From: Aliidiomarina sedimenti
GTDB taxonomy: Bacteria; Pseudomonadota; Gammaproteobacteria; Enterobacterales; Alteromonadaceae
NCBI RefSeq assembly: GCF_003986955.1
Contig: NZ_PIPN01000001.1
Span: 186,001-250,000, forward strand
Length of the DNA stretch: 64,000 bases
Direction: 5' to 3'
Made by a program: the position numbers and the translations under genes. Every line of letters starts with the position of its first letter. Within the stretch, counting starts at the first letter, position 1. Shown in pieces: positions 19,038 to 30,747 of the stretch. The notes under the pieces are model-generated. The model searched no databases, was not told the origin of the DNA, and worked only from the letters and a program-made list of their open reading frames with translations.

Positions 19038-20231
19038 ATGACCCATCCAGCACAAATTAAAATTGCCGCGACGTATATGCGTGGCGGTACCAGTAAAGGC
19101 GTATTCTTTCGCCTTGACGACTTACCTGAGAATGCCCGCCAACCGGGTGCGGCCCGTGACAAACTCCTGTTGCGCGTGATTGGCAGCCCGGACCCCTATG
19201 GTAAACACACCGATGGTATGGGTGGGGCGACCTCGAGCACCAGTAAAACCGTGATTGTCAGCAAAAGTAGCAAAGCGGACCATGACGTCGACTATCTGTT
19301 TGGCCAGGTGTCCATTGACAAGCCTTTTGTCGACTGGAGTGGCAACTGTGGCAATCTGTCGGCAGCGGTAGGACCTTTTGCTATCAGCAACGGCCTAATA
19401 GACGCTGACAAAGTACCTGAAAACGGCGTCTGTGAAGTACGTATCTGGCAGGCTAATATTGAAAAAACCATTATTGCGCGGGTGCCGGTCACAAATGGGC
19501 AGGTGCAGGAAACCGGCGACTTTGAGCTTGACGGGGTGACCTTCCCGGCGGCTGAAATTCCCGTCGAGTTTATCGACCCGGCGTCTGATGAAGACGGCCA
19601 GGGCGGTTCGATGTTCCCCACCGGTAACCTGGTTGATGAACTGGAAGTGCCTGGTCTGGGTGTGTTAAAAGCGACCATGATAGATGCAGGTATTCCGACT
19701 GTGTTTATCAATGCCGAGGATGTGAATTACACTGGCGTTGAATTGCAGGAAGCGATTAACAGCGACCCGGATGCACTGCTGATGTTTGAGCGTATTCGCG
19801 CCCATGGCGCCCTTAAAATGGGCGTTATTAAGGATTTGGCAGAAGCTGAAAGCCGTCAGCATACGCCAAAAGTGGCCTTTGTCGCTGGCCCCCAAAGTTA
19901 TATTGCATCCAGCGGTAAGCAGGTTGCAGCTGGCGATGTCGACGTGCTGGTTCGCGCACTGTCGATGGGTAAACTGCATCACGCCATGATGGGCACAGCG
20001 GCCGTCGCTATTGGCACTGCCGCCGCGATTCCCGGTACCCTGGTTAATCTCGCTGCTGGTGGGAGTGAGCGTAAGTTTGTCACCTTCGGCCACCCGTCAG
20101 GCACGCTTAAAGTAGGTGCCGAAGCGACCCTGGTGAATGGCGAATGGCAGGTGAAAAAAGCAATTATGAGCCGCAGTGCGAGGGTGTTGATGGAAGGCTT
20201 TGTCCGCGTTCCTGGTGACTACATGAAGTAA
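19038..20231 (+). CDS. prpF: 2-methylaconitate cis-trans isomerase
   Basis: PrpF isomerises the 2-methyl-aconitate made by AcnD so that aconitase can rehydrate it. The 397-residue protein begins with the family motif ATYMRGGTSKGVFF and carries the conserved DGMGGATSSTSK, WSGNCGNLSAAVGPFA and GHPSG stretches of the diaminopimelate-epimerase-like fold. A GGGAG ribosome site precedes the ATG. It is the last gene of the prp unit and is followed by a strong terminator. A terminator-like hairpin separates it from acnD. Confidence 0.95.
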   Translation: MTHPAQIKIAATYMRGGTSKGVFFRLDDLPENARQPGAARDKLLLRVIGSPDPYGKHTDGMGGATSSTSKTVIVSKSSKADHDVDYLFGQVSIDKPFVDWSGNCGNLSAAVGPFAISNGLIDADKVPENGVCEVRIWQANIEKTIIARVPVTNGQVQETGDFELDGVTFPAAEIPVEFIDPASDEDGQGGSMFPTGNLVDELEVPGLGVLKATMIDAGIPTVFINAEDVNYTGVELQEAINSDPDALLMFERIRAHGALKMGVIKDLAEAESRQHTPKVAFVAGPQSYIASSGKQVAAGDVDVLVRALSMGKLHHAMMGTAAVAIGTAAAIPGTLVNLAAGGSERKFVTFGHPSGTLKVGAEATLVNGEWQVKKAIMSRSARVLMEGFVRVPGDYMK

Positions 20232-20244
20232 GGTGTAGAAAAGC

Positions 20245-20277
20245 AGTGAGGCCGCAAACAAAATTTGCGGCCTCACT
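20245..20277. terminator. Terminator of the prp operon
   Basis: A perfect 14-bp stem (20245-20258 with 20264-20277) has a 5-base loop. The T tract is poor, but the stem is very stable and lies between convergent genes. Confidence 0.7.
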
Positions 20278-20313
20278 CTGTTATTAAAGAATCTGTTACT
20301 AAAGAATCTGCTG

Positions 20314-20958
20314 TTAAAGCTGACTTGCCACAGATTCAACCGACTGATTGCCTTTTACCATATCAAAGGCTTTACCCACTGCGTTTGGTTTATCCAGCAC
20401 TTCAATCAGCATTGCGGCTACATCAGCGCGGGGAATTTCCCCCTCAGTGATGCTGCTTTCAGCCCTTACCTGACCAGTCGGCTTGTCGTCGGTAAGTAAA
20501 CCCGGACGGACAATGGTGTATTCCAGATCAGAGCGCATCAGCTCGCGATCAGCGTAATGCTTGGCCACATAGTAAGGGGTGATATCAGGGTGCCAGAACT
20601 CACGGTTGTGAGCTTGCAGCGCGCTGACAATCACAAAGCGTTTTACGCCTGCCAGTTCTGCTGCTTCCATCGATTTCACTGCACCGTCAAGGTCAATGCG
20701 CAGCGTCATGTCATCCTCTGTCGAACCACCTGACCCGGCAGTAAAGATAATCGCATCGGCACCCTCTAAGCTTTCTTTCAGCGTTTCAACCTTGTCAGTC
20801 AGATCAAACGCACGTGCCTCAATGTCCTGTGCCTGCAGCGCTTTAATCTGCTCATCTTTGCGGACCAGGGCAACGGGCTGGTGAGTCGGGTGCTGTTGCA
20901 GCTGCTTAACCACGTGCTGTCCAATTTTGCCGTTGGCACCAATTACATATACTCGCAT
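20314..20958 (-). CDS. NAD(P)-binding Rossmann protein (NmrA/SDR-like, YwnB type)
   Basis: The ATG at 20958 has a strong GGGAGGA site immediately before it and gives 214 residues. The N-terminal VYVIGANGKIGQHVVKQL is the GxxGxxG dinucleotide site; IIFTAGSGG and FVIVSALQAH follow at the expected strand ends, and YVAKHYADRELMRSDLEYTIVRPG is the atypical-SDR region. Such proteins act as flavin reductases, epimerases or redox sensors; this one cannot be assigned a substrate. It is convergent with prpF and not obviously part of that pathway. Confidence 0.85.
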   Translation of the reverse strand: MRVYVIGANGKIGQHVVKQLQQHPTHQPVALVRKDEQIKALQAQDIEARAFDLTDKVETLKESLEGADAIIFTAGSGGSTEDDMTLRIDLDGAVKSMEAAELAGVKRFVIVSALQAHNREFWHPDITPYYVAKHYADRELMRSDLEYTIVRPGLLTDDKPTGQVRAESSITEGEIPRADVAAMLIEVLDKPNAVGKAFDMVKGNQSVESVASQL

Positions 20959-21069
20959 ACGTCCTCCCACTGAAATGATTCGTCTTATTTAAATATGGGC
21001 ATAAGCCTAGATGAACAGTGGCGGTTCGTCAGCCCGGGATTGACGCAGAAAGTAGATTACGGCGATCGT

Positions 21070-21567
21070 TTAAAAGCGAAAGCGCACACCCAGACCCATT
21101 TCATTATCGACATCGTCGGTATTAAGTTTGTAGCTTGCTTCGATGGCAAGGTTACGGCCCAGTGGTACGTAGGCAAAGACACCAAACGAATAGTACCCGT
21201 CACCAACGGTATCCTTCACCCCTTTAACCGCCATAGGAACGTCGCCTGCTGCGAATTTATAGCCTAAACCAAGAATAGTGCCGGTATCGTCGCTGGATGA
21301 GTAATCGTAGTGACTAAAGCCAGCGATGGCGGAGAAACCGTTGGCCAGATAGATATCTGCCGTTCCCCGAAAAACGAATTCGTAGGCGTCGATATACTGT
21401 GCGTGCAGCGAGACGCGCTGACTAACGTCAGTACCTGCAGCCAGATAAATGCTGCTATCGCTGTAATCGTAGGCACCGCCGGCCAGGTAAGTTTCGGCGG
21501 AGGCAGGAACCAGGGCACTGAGCCCTAATAATGAGAGGCTTAACAAGGTGGTTTGTCTGGCTGGCAT
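21070..21567 (-). CDS. Small outer-membrane beta-barrel protein
   Basis: I take the start at the ATG at 21567 (MPARQTTLLSLSLLG), giving 165 residues; an upstream in-frame ATG adds five. A signal peptide ends at ASAE. The mature part consists of short alternating strands (YLAGGAYDYSDSSIYLAAGTDV, ISAIAGFSHYDY and the like) and ends in FRF, an outer-membrane assembly signal. About eight strands are expected from the size. No family or function can be given. It is a single-gene unit between the Rossmann protein and the TetR gene. Confidence 0.7.
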   Translation of the reverse strand: MPARQTTLLSLSLLGLSALVPASAETYLAGGAYDYSDSSIYLAAGTDVSQRVSLHAQYIDAYEFVFRGTADIYLANGFSAIAGFSHYDYSSSDDTGTILGLGYKFAAGDVPMAVKGVKDTVGDGYYSFGVFAYVPLGRNLAIEASYKLNTDDVDNEMGLGVRFRF

Positions 21568-21641
21568 GGATGATTCGCTCATTTAATAAGATAAACAAGC
21601 CACCTAGTTTAAAGGCCACAGCAAAATTGTAAATCCTTGAT

Positions 21642-22178
21642 TTAGAATACAGCAGCGGGTTGGGGCGTAACCGACATGGCGGGTTGCTCAGTTTTCTTCT
21701 GAGTCTGGCTAGCGGCAGCCGGAGCCCCATATATGCGACTCATGCGCTCACCGAACGCGGCAAACAACGCGAGCCGCTGGCTATCATTCATATCTCCAAT
21801 AATGCCTTGCAGGCTCTGCCGTTTCTGTTGGTTCAAAGGAGCCTCCGCATAGGTTTTCATAAACAGCATTTCCAGGTTAGGTTCAGTAGGCAGTGTTTGC
21901 AGCAGTTCAATCATTGAATCAACCGGCAGTGATTCCCAGTTTGCATACTGTGGCTTATGGCGTTGCAGGACCTGCTTCAGATGAAGCGTCAGCATTTCTG
22001 AAACCAGGGTGTAGACGCACGAGAAATGATATAAGATTCCACCTTTGGAAATACTGGCGAATTCACACAGGGCGTCCAGGGTGAAACCCTGAGGACCTTG
22101 TTGGCGCGCCAACTCCAGCGCATTATTGAGAATATATGCCCGCTTGCTGGGGCGACCGCCTCGATTCGAGATCGTCAT
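21642..22178 (-). CDS. TetR family transcriptional regulator
   Basis: The protein has 178 residues. The N-terminus shows the TetR helix-turn-helix (about 9-55; ARQQGPQGFTLDALCEFASISKG then GILYHFSCVYTLVSEML, the usual KGxLYxHF motif region). The C-terminal ligand-binding part resembles TetR_C_37-like domains (MKTYAEAPLNQQKRQ). The last 20 residues are low-complexity. It lies divergent from the two-component pair, so it may regulate itself or the small barrel gene downstream; the ligand is unknown. Confidence 0.82.
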   Translation of the reverse strand: MTISNRGGRPSKRAYILNNALELARQQGPQGFTLDALCEFASISKGGILYHFSCVYTLVSEMLTLHLKQVLQRHKPQYANWESLPVDSMIELLQTLPTEPNLEMLFMKTYAEAPLNQQKRQSLQGIIGDMNDSQRLALFAAFGERMSRIYGAPAAASQTQKKTEQPAMSVTPQPAAVF

Positions 22179-22326
22179 GGATGAGCTCCTGAATAAATTA
22201 TTGTTAGTTGTTCGGGATATAGGTCTGCTTATTAGTCGAACCGAGTATAAGAAATTGAACGTAGAGAAACGTTAAGTTATGCAAAACCACTGTTGCTAAC
22301 GTCAGGAACCGTTACTATTCGCTGCG

Positions 22327-23034
22327 ATGACTAAACTATTACTGGTTGAAGATGATAAGGAACTGGCTGAACTGGTGCGTGAGTACCTGGTTCTGAACCA
22401 GTTTGAAGTAGATGTCGCACGTAACGGCCGCGATGCGCTTGGGCGTTTGTCGAAGAAAGCGTATGCAGCCGTGTTACTGGATATCATGCTACCCGGTATA
22501 GACGGTCTGGAAGTGCTCAGGCAGGTGCGTCGAAGCAGCTCAACCCCGGTTATTATTATTTCCGCGCGCGGAGCAGATATTGATAAAATTGTTGGCCTTG
22601 AACTAGGTGCCGATGATTACCTTGAAAAGCCGTTTAATCACCGCGAACTGCTGGCCAGAGTGAAGGCGCTGCTGCGTCGGGCTAAGCTTCCGGCAGGGCA
22701 GCCGGCGGACGTTTTAGCGGCTGAGGGGCCTGAGCCAAACCTTTTAAAGATAGGTGACCTGAGATTCAATCTGCTGTCACGCACTCTTTACTACGATGAT
22801 ATTCCGGTTGGCCTGACGGGCATGGAGTATGCGTTGTTACTTAAACTGGCACAGCAGCTGGGCGAAGTGATCAGCAAAGAAACACTGTCGATGGAATGCC
22901 TGGGGCGGCGGCTTACGCCGTTTGATCGCAGCATTGATACCCACATGAGTAAAATCAGAAAGAAATTAGCATTGATCGGCAGCGTGGTTGAAATTAAAGC
23001 CATGCGAGGGCGGGGGTACTGTCTGGCATGTTAG
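22327..23034 (+). CDS. cpxR: CpxR-like OmpR family response regulator
   Basis: The protein has 235 residues: a receiver domain (1-120) with acidic pair EDD near the start, phospho-acceptor Asp in VLLDIMLPG and Lys in LEKPF, then a winged helix. The recognition region CLGRRLTPFDRSIDTHMSKIRKKL is strikingly close to that of E. coli CpxR, so a role in envelope-stress signalling is likely. Unusually, a ~25-residue Pro/Ala-rich linker separates the domains. Its last 7 bases overlap the kinase gene. CpxP is not seen nearby. The symbol is assigned by resemblance, not by orthology test. Confidence 0.82.
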   Translation: MTKLLLVEDDKELAELVREYLVLNQFEVDVARNGRDALGRLSKKAYAAVLLDIMLPGIDGLEVLRQVRRSSSTPVIIISARGADIDKIVGLELGADDYLEKPFNHRELLARVKALLRRAKLPAGQPADVLAAEGPEPNLLKIGDLRFNLLSRTLYYDDIPVGLTGMEYALLLKLAQQLGEVISKETLSMECLGRRLTPFDRSIDTHMSKIRKKLALIGSVVEIKAMRGRGYCLAC

Positions 23035-24386
23035 CGACCTTGAAGCCTCGTTCTCTGGGCGTGAAAATTCTGGGCTGGTTCTGGTTGACGTTATTGCTGT
23101 CCTACCTGGCCGCGTCTGTGCCAACATTCTTCCTGCCTGCCAGCGTTAAAGAGCGGGTAATTCCAGCTGAAGATTTAACCGGAATGCAGGCCTTAGGGCA
23201 GCTTATTGTCAAGAACGTGGTCGAAAACACGGACGCCGAACTTAACAAGCGTGACGACCGCTTTGTCCATTGGGCGGTATTGTCCAGCGACGGCAGCCTG
23301 ATGATGAGTACCGAGTCCGTGCCAGCACAGGCACAGCGACTTATTGAACAGGCAGAGCGCGATAGCCAACCGGTTGAGCTGCTGTTGCGGGACATGGTAA
23401 TTAGCGGGCCGCAGTACGTAGAGCTCGAATCTGAACAGTACATGTTGATGTTCTGGCGCGATCGTTATCCGCGCTTTTTAGATAAAATCAGAGAAATCCC
23501 GGGCTGGTTGAAGCTGGCTTTGGTAATGCTCACGACCTTGGGCATGAGTTTTCTGTTCTACCGGTCTATTGTGTGTCCGCTACAGCGTTTATCACGTGGC
23601 TTTAACGAGTTAAGTCAGGGCAACTTTGACTACCGCCTGGGCAACGAAATTTGTCTGGATGATGAATTTGATAAGTTGTATGCCAACTTTGACCGCATGG
23701 CGAACCAGTTGCAGGAAATGGTCAGCATGCACAATCGGCTGATCGCCGATATTTCACATGAGTTAAAAACCCCCTTAAGTCGACTGCAGATGTCAGTCGC
23801 GCTGGCCAGAACAGCGCCGCCGGAACAGTTAGGTGCCTACTTTGACCGGGCGGAAAGTGAAGGCGAAAAGCTCGATGAAATGATTAAGCAACTGCTGCAG
23901 CTGGCTGAGTGTATCACTCGTTCGCTTGAGTTTACCTGCCAGCAGGAAGAGGTGCCGGCTCTGTTAGAGCCGTTGCTCGACGATGCCCAGTTTGAGGCTG
24001 ATGCGCTGAATGTTGAGTTTTCAGTGCAGGCGCCCGACAATATCTCGCTCCTTCTACACAAACGCCTGTTTACCATGGCGCTGGAAAACCTGATTCGAAA
24101 CGCGTTCAAGTATGCGCAACGTCTGGTCAGCCTGAAAGTGTATTTTAAACAGGACCATTGCGTGTTCGAAGTCTGTGACGATGGCCCCGGGGTCAACGCG
24201 GATGACTTGCCACGTTTACGTACTCCATTCTACCGTGCTGATCAGGCTCGAAGTCGCCAGACTGGTGGCGTCGGGCTGGGTCTGTCGATCGCCCACGAAG
24301 CCATGGTTGTGCATGGTGGGCGTCTGGGACTGCGTAATCGAAAGCGCGGCGGTTTCAGTGCCAGCCTCCACATTCCTCTTCGTTAA
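23028..24386 (+). CDS. cpxA: CpxA-like sensor histidine kinase
   Basis: This 452-residue inner-membrane kinase partners the overlapping response regulator. It has a first membrane helix (about 11-32), a periplasmic domain of some 130 residues, a second helix (about 160-180), a HAMP segment (RLSRGFNELSQGNFDYRLG), the H box ISHELKTPLSRLQ with the phospho-acceptor His, the N box ENLIRNAFKYA, and G boxes DDGPGV and GVGLGLSI. This is the CpxA domain order and length. The cue is presumably envelope damage, inferred from the regulator. Confidence 0.85.
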   Translation: MLATLKPRSLGVKILGWFWLTLLLSYLAASVPTFFLPASVKERVIPAEDLTGMQALGQLIVKNVVENTDAELNKRDDRFVHWAVLSSDGSLMMSTESVPAQAQRLIEQAERDSQPVELLLRDMVISGPQYVELESEQYMLMFWRDRYPRFLDKIREIPGWLKLALVMLTTLGMSFLFYRSIVCPLQRLSRGFNELSQGNFDYRLGNEICLDDEFDKLYANFDRMANQLQEMVSMHNRLIADISHELKTPLSRLQMSVALARTAPPEQLGAYFDRAESEGEKLDEMIKQLLQLAECITRSLEFTCQQEEVPALLEPLLDDAQFEADALNVEFSVQAPDNISLLLHKRLFTMALENLIRNAFKYAQRLVSLKVYFKQDHCVFEVCDDGPGVNADDLPRLRTPFYRADQARSRQTGGVGLGLSIAHEAMVVHGGRLGLRNRKRGGFSASLHIPLR

Positions 24387-24497
24387 CCCCGTTGTTTACC
24401 AAAGCTTTGCATTCGTGGACTAGGCAAAGTTTACCCTTTTCGCCAACATAAAGAGCACTTTGTCTTCAGACTGAAATTATGTGGAGCGACGAGTCCA

Positions 24498-25178
24498 ATG
24501 AGCAATGCTCCTGTCCTCAAGGGAAGCAGTTTTACCCTGTCTATTTTGCAACTGTTTGATTCAGATACCGACCGGGCGCTTGCCTATCTTGCTGGCAAGG
24601 TTTCCCAGGCGCCGGCGTTTTTCGCACAGGCGCCACTGATCTTAAATGTCGAACAGGTTGAAGGGGATCTGGCGTTTGCCCGCTTGAAAAACGGCATTGA
24701 AAAGCTTGGTCTGCATGTGGTGGGCGTGGTGGGTTGTGAACGCACTGCTCAACAAGAGCAGGCGTTCGCTGCCGGCATTCCGCGCTTGCGACCGGGCAGC
24801 CAGGGCAGTGAACTTGATATTCCAAAAGGGCCTGCGCGCACGGCCAAAGCGAGTAAGGTGGTACGCACGCCGGTGCGCTCCGGTCAGCAAATATATGCCA
24901 AAGGGCGTGATTTAGTGGTTCTGGGTCATGTAAGCCATGGCGCCGAAGTCATCGCAGATGGCTCAATTCAAATTTATGGCACCTTGCGCGGCCGTGCTCT
25001 TGCAGGTGCGGCCGGAAACGGGGATTGCCATGTATTGTGTGGCAATCAACAGGCCGAACTTATTTCTATTGCTGGCAATTATTGGCTTAGTGAGCAGATT
25101 GATAAGCAATTCTGGCAGCAACAGGTATTGGTCACGCAGCGCGATGATGCGCTGCAGATGGAAACTATTCGCCTCTAA
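24498..25178 (+). CDS. minC: Septum site-determining protein MinC
   Basis: MinC inhibits FtsZ polymerisation away from midcell. The 226 residues show an N-terminal domain (about 1-105) and a C-terminal beta-helix (about 120-225) with the conserved [19 protein letters not shown] and a following [20 protein letters not shown] turn pattern, which binds MinD. The two domains are joined by an Ala/Lys-rich linker. It leads the minCDE operon, 29 bases before minD. Confidence 0.95.
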   Translation: MSNAPVLKGSSFTLSILQLFDSDTDRALAYLAGKVSQAPAFFAQAPLILNVEQVEGDLAFARLKNGIEKLGLHVVGVVGCERTAQQEQAFAAGIPRLRPGSQGSELDIPKGPARTAKASKVVRTPVRSGQQIYAKGRDLVVLGHVSHGAEVIADGSIQIYGTLRGRALAGAAGNGDCHVLCGNQQAELISIAGNYWLSEQIDKQFWQQQVLVTQRDDALQMETIRL

Positions 25179-25207
25179 CTATTGATCCATATATAAGGAT
25201 AACAACT

Positions 25208-26020
25208 ATGGCTCGTATTATCGTGGTAACGTCCGGTAAAGGTGGCGTGGGTAAGACAACGTCCAGCGCCGCTATCGCTTCAGGCTTAGCCTTGGCTGGG
25301 CATAAAACCGCAGTCATTGATTTTGATATTGGACTGCGCAATCTGGATCTGATCCTTGGTTGCGAACGTCGTGTGGTCTATGACTTCGTTAATGTGTTGA
25401 ATGGCGAAGCCTCTTTGCAGCAGGCATTAATTAAGGATAAACGAAGCGAGAATTTGTTTATATTGCCAGCTTCGCAGACCCGCGATAAAGACGCTTTAAC
25501 CATGGAGGGCGTGCAGCAGGTGCTGAGCGAGTTAGATCAGCTTGGTTTCGAATTTGTCATCTGTGACTCGCCCGCCGGGATTGAACATGGCGCAATGATG
25601 GCGCTCTATTTTGCCGATGAGGCCATTATAACGACCAACCCGGAAGTCTCTTCGGTACGTGACTCGGATCGCATTCTGGGTATTCTCGATGCCAAATCGA
25701 AGCGTGCTGAAAAAGGGTTGGAACCGGTAAAACAGCATTTACTGATCACCCGTTACAACCCATCACGGGTCGACGCCGGGGAAATGCTAAGCGTGGACGA
25801 TATTCTGGAGATACTGAATATTCCGCTGCTCGGTGTTATTCCAGAGAGTCAGTCGGTGCTCAACGCCTCGAACAAAGGCGTGCCTGTGGTCTTCGAAGAA
25901 CAGGCCGACGCCGGCCAGGCGTATCAGGATGCCGTGGCCCGTTTAGTGGGCGAAGACAAACCCATGCGCTACGTGAAAGCTGAAAAGAAAAGCTTACTAA
26001 AACGGATATTTGGAGGCTAA
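25208..26020 (+). CDS. minD: Septum site-determining ATPase MinD
   Basis: MinD is the membrane-associated ATPase that carries MinC and oscillates under MinE. The 270 residues open with the deviant Walker A motif [11 protein letters not shown], followed by [14 protein letters not shown] and CDSPAGIE, and end in a C-terminal amphipathic membrane-targeting helix ([11 protein letters not shown]). All landmarks and the length match the family. An AAGGAT ribosome site precedes the ATG, and minE begins two bases after the stop. Confidence 0.98.
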   Translation: MARIIVVTSGKGGVGKTTSSAAIASGLALAGHKTAVIDFDIGLRNLDLILGCERRVVYDFVNVLNGEASLQQALIKDKRSENLFILPASQTRDKDALTMEGVQQVLSELDQLGFEFVICDSPAGIEHGAMMALYFADEAIITTNPEVSSVRDSDRILGILDAKSKRAEKGLEPVKQHLLITRYNPSRVDAGEMLSVDDILEILNIPLLGVIPESQSVLNASNKGVPVVFEEQADAGQAYQDAVARLVGEDKPMRYVKAEKKSLLKRIFGG

Positions 26021-26022
26021 CG

Positions 26023-26292
26023 ATGTCGTTATTAGATTTTTTTCGTACCACCAAGCCATCCACTGCATCGGCGGCCAAAGAGCGCCTGCAGATTATTGTT
26101 GCCGAGCGTCGCCAGCAAGGCGAAGCGTTGCCAGCCTATTTGCCGCAGTTAAAGAAGGATATCCTTGAGGTGCTGGCCAAATATGTCAATGCCGACCCAA
26201 ATATGGTTAAAATTTCGCTCGAACACAGCGATGACAACCTTTCGGTTCTGGAACTGAACGTCACGCTGCCAGACGACGATGAATCGGCTTAA
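26023..26292 (+). CDS. minE: Cell division topological specificity factor MinE
   Basis: MinE stimulates MinD ATP hydrolysis and drives pole-to-pole oscillation. The 89 residues show the N-terminal membrane-targeting sequence (MSLLDFFR), the anti-MinCD helix containing [15 protein letters not shown], and the C-terminal dimerisation part ([17 protein letters not shown]). The ribosome site TGGAGG lies in the end of minD. The stop overlaps the end of the convergent esterase gene by four bases. Confidence 0.97.
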   Translation: MSLLDFFRTTKPSTASAAKERLQIIVAERRQQGEALPAYLPQLKKDILEVLAKYVNADPNMVKISLEHSDDNLSVLELNVTLPDDDESA

Positions 26293-27155
26293 TCGCACCA
26301 GCCATCAAGGTGCTGCTCGCTGAGAAAACGCTGAATGTCGTCATAGGCAGGAGTCAAAAAGCGCAGTGGACTGCCCAGGCTGGCTATCAGGTCTACATGC
26401 CGGGTACGCGGGTAGATATGCAGTTGTGAGGGCACCCCGAGTTCTGACAAACGCTGCTCAAAGCGCTCGGAATGCTCAGCGTTGGCGACGCTGTCTGCGC
26501 GCCCATGCAACAGTAAGGTGGGTGGCATGCCTTCTCCGGCAAGGGCGACGGGGTTTGCCTGATTACCATTTGCCTGGCTGAATTTATCGGCGACCCGCGA
26601 GTGATCGAGGGGTAAATCGTAAGGCCCGGACATAAGAATCGCGCCGTCGATTTGACCTGAGTATCTCTGCGCCTGCAAGTACTGCGGGTCGGCGGCAATT
26701 AAAGCAGCGCTATGGGCACCGGCAGAGTGTCCGGCGAGGATAACCGACTGTGCGCTGGGGCAGCTTGCACTGATAGCGCCCTCAAGTTCGCTGACGGCTT
26801 TTGCGACATCATCGATAAACGCCGGAAATTCCACCTCTGGATAAAGACGATAATCGGGAATTACGGTGATATAGCCGAGCCGGGCAAACGCCTGGCCAAT
26901 AAATTCAAAATCGGCTTTGTCACCACGTTCCCATGCGCCGCCATAGACAAACACAATCACCTTTTGTCGCTGTTGCGGCTGATCCGGGTAATAGATATCC
27001 ATTTGCTGCCGTGTGTGCTCGCCATAGGACACGGATTCAAGGGTATAACTGCCGTCAGGGGTCAGCGCGTTGAGCACGGCTGACCCGCTGCAGCCGGTGA
27101 GCAGGCTACAGAAGAGTACAACAAAGAGACGAAATAGAGAGCAGTTGTGGCGCAT
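26289..27155 (-). CDS. Lipoprotein alpha/beta hydrolase (esterase, BD-FAE type)
   Basis: The ATG at 27155 ([11 protein letters not shown]) gives 288 residues with a lipobox LTGC after the signal helix; the frame to 27176 adds seven. The hydrolase triad is visible: oxyanion [10 protein letters not shown] (HGG-like, His replaced by Tyr), nucleophile Ser in [10 protein letters not shown], Asp in LHGRADSVA and His in YPRTRHVDL. It is a predicted envelope-anchored esterase related to arylformamidase-like enzymes. The substrate is unknown. It is convergent with minE. Confidence 0.85.
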   Translation of the reverse strand: MRHNCSLFRLFVVLFCSLLTGCSGSAVLNALTPDGSYTLESVSYGEHTRQQMDIYYPDQPQQRQKVIVFVYGGAWERGDKADFEFIGQAFARLGYITVIPDYRLYPEVEFPAFIDDVAKAVSELEGAISASCPSAQSVILAGHSAGAHSAALIAADPQYLQAQRYSGQIDGAILMSGPYDLPLDHSRVADKFSQANGNQANPVALAGEGMPPTLLLHGRADSVANAEHSERFEQRLSELGVPSQLHIYPRTRHVDLIASLGSPLRFLTPAYDDIQRFLSEQHLDGWCD

Positions 27156-27245
27156 GTCACCTGTGGTCCCGGGCAAAGGTATGGGTAGTCTCTATACCCC
27201 GACCAGCGGGAATAGGATCAGTTGTTGTGCCGGAATGATAGCAAC

Positions 27246-27281
27246 AAAAAAGCCCGGGGTGCTAGCACGCCGGGCCTTTTG
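27246..27281 (-). terminator. Rho-independent terminator of the Na/Pi gene
   Basis: A GC-rich imperfect stem (about 27250-27258 with 27269-27277) is followed on the minus strand by a run of six U. It lies just after the minus-strand cotransporter gene and before the esterase gene, so it separates the two. Confidence 0.75.
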
Positions 27282-27315
27282 AGTCAGGTTCACAGGTTAC
27301 CTGTTATTCGTCCTG

Positions 27316-29046
27316 TTACTCGTCGTCAATTCGCATGGCTCGCAGACGACGTCCGGCAGCCGCTTCATTGACGTTCAGAATGTGATCACCTATGCGCTCC
27401 AGACGGTTCAGCATGTCCATGAAGATCACGCCGGCACGGGCAGGGTAGTTACCACTTTCGAGGCGAACGTAATGGGTGTCACGGAACTTGTCGCGCGTTT
27501 GATCCACCAGGTTTTCCAACTCAATAGCTTTGTCCAGCGACACATCTTCTGGGTTTTTAGCTACATTGCGATGCATTTCACCAATAGCTTCACGGACTGA
27601 ATTCATCATTTGCAGCATTTCTTCCGCTGCGTCGTCCGGCCAGCTGGCTTTTGATTCAGTCATCCGTTCAGTCAATTTAGCAATCTGGAAATAGATATCG
27701 GCAATCCGTTCCAGATCATTGATCATCGTCTGCATGAAGCGAATGCGTTCAGTCATCGAGTGTTCCAGGTTGGTATGCTCGCTGATACGCACCAGGTAAT
27801 CTGAGATCTCTATCTCCAGCACGTCGGTCACGTCTTCAAACTTACTGACCTTCTCGATGATCTTGTCGTGTTTAACCTCAGGGTCAAACAGCAGTTCATG
27901 AACCGAATCGTGCATCTTTTCGATGATGTCGGTGAATTGCATAATCTCTTTATTGGCCTGCTCGACAGAGAAGCCCGGAGACGTCATCGGCCCGCCGCTG
28001 ATATGGCGCAGGTGAAACTCATCGACGCCGCCACGATCCGGCTGAATGTACTGCACAAAGCGCACTAAGTAGGGCACAAAGGCAAACAGAAGAACCACGT
28101 TGAGAACGTTAAACGAGGTATGGAACAGTGACAACGCCAGGGTCGAGTTTTCCCGTGCCGTGCTTGCAGGGTCCATTACCGACGCAGGGCTGCCGGTAAA
28201 GTACTGCACAATGTTGTCCATCATATGCAGGAACGGGAAGATCAGCGCCAGCATCCACAGCACGCCAATGACGTTAAAGAAGAAGTGGAACCTCGCCGCC
28301 CTTTTCGCATGCACATTGCCGACCAGAGCCGCTATGTTGGCGGTCACCGTGGTCCCGATGTTTTCGCCAAGAACCATGGCGGCGGCAATCGGGAAGGTAA
28401 CCCATCCTTCAAACAGCATCACCAGGGTAATAGCGGTTGCCGCGGAGGACGACTGCGTGAGCAGAGTAAGAATGGTCCCCACCAGCACAAACGCCAGCAT
28501 CGAAAGGAAACCATAGTCGGTAAAACTATCCAGAAATGCGAACATCTCCGGGTTTGAATTGATATCTGGCACCGCACCTTTTATGAACTCAAGGCCGATA
28601 AAGATAATCCCAAACCCAACCATTGCTTCCGCAATATTGCGCAAACGGTTATTTTTCGAGAACAGGAAGGCAAAGAAAATACCAATAACCGCAAGGGCTA
28701 TGGGCGTAATCTGAAACTTAAAGCCGAATAAAGACACCATCCAGGCAGTAATGGTGGTACCAATGTTCGCCCCCATGATAACGCCGGTCGACTGCACAAA
28801 GGTGAGCAATCCTGCGTTTACAAAACTCACCGCCATAACAGTGGTCGTGGTGGAGGACTGGGTAATGGCCGTGGTGCCAAACCCTGTTACCACACCCGTC
28901 AAACGGTTGCGGGTCATGCCACTTAAGATACCTTTTAAGCGACTGCCTGCCATTTTTTGCAGACCTTCACTGAATATTTTCATGCCGAAGATGAAAATAC
29001 CCAAAGAACCAATCAGTTGCAGGAAATCAAATAGTGAGTATGTCAT
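27316..29046 (-). CDS. Na/Pi cotransporter family protein with C-terminal PhoU-like domain
   Basis: The protein has 576 residues. The first 320 form two inverted repeats of the type II sodium/phosphate symporter (SLC34/NptA, PF02690), each with its QSS signature: ITQSSTTTTVMAVSF and LTQSSSAATAITLVM. The remaining about 220 residues are long charged helices with the PhoU pattern (for example LERIADIYFQIAKL and LNRLERIGDHILNVNEA). Na+-driven phosphate transport with a regulatory PhoU-like tail is the family role. It is a single-gene unit. Confidence 0.92.
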   Translation of the reverse strand: MTYSLFDFLQLIGSLGIFIFGMKIFSEGLQKMAGSRLKGILSGMTRNRLTGVVTGFGTTAITQSSTTTTVMAVSFVNAGLLTFVQSTGVIMGANIGTTITAWMVSLFGFKFQITPIALAVIGIFFAFLFSKNNRLRNIAEAMVGFGIIFIGLEFIKGAVPDINSNPEMFAFLDSFTDYGFLSMLAFVLVGTILTLLTQSSSAATAITLVMLFEGWVTFPIAAAMVLGENIGTTVTANIAALVGNVHAKRAARFHFFFNVIGVLWMLALIFPFLHMMDNIVQYFTGSPASVMDPASTARENSTLALSLFHTSFNVLNVVLLFAFVPYLVRFVQYIQPDRGGVDEFHLRHISGGPMTSPGFSVEQANKEIMQFTDIIEKMHDSVHELLFDPEVKHDKIIEKVSKFEDVTDVLEIEISDYLVRISEHTNLEHSMTERIRFMQTMINDLERIADIYFQIAKLTERMTESKASWPDDAAEEMLQMMNSVREAIGEMHRNVAKNPEDVSLDKAIELENLVDQTRDKFRDTHYVRLESGNYPARAGVIFMDMLNRLERIGDHILNVNEAAAGRRLRAMRIDDE

Positions 29047-29213
29047 GCGCTATGCCTTACGTATGGGTGAGGGTTGTGCAAAAAGCGCACATTGGTAACC
29101 TCAGGCCTTGTACTTGGGTGCGTAGAAGCGCGCATTATATCTGTCATCGTTTTGCAATGAAACGACTTTTCGGCTGCGGTTTTGTTAAATTTTCAGCTCA
29201 GTGCGGGGAGTGT

Positions 29214-30647
<1,434 letters not shown>

Positions 30648-30747
30648 TCATTGCAAATTATCGGGCGCATATAGTAACAGAATTCGCCGGGGAACGAGGG
30701 GAATTGAGACAGATTAAATCCGGGGGACTAAAATTACCTATATAGTG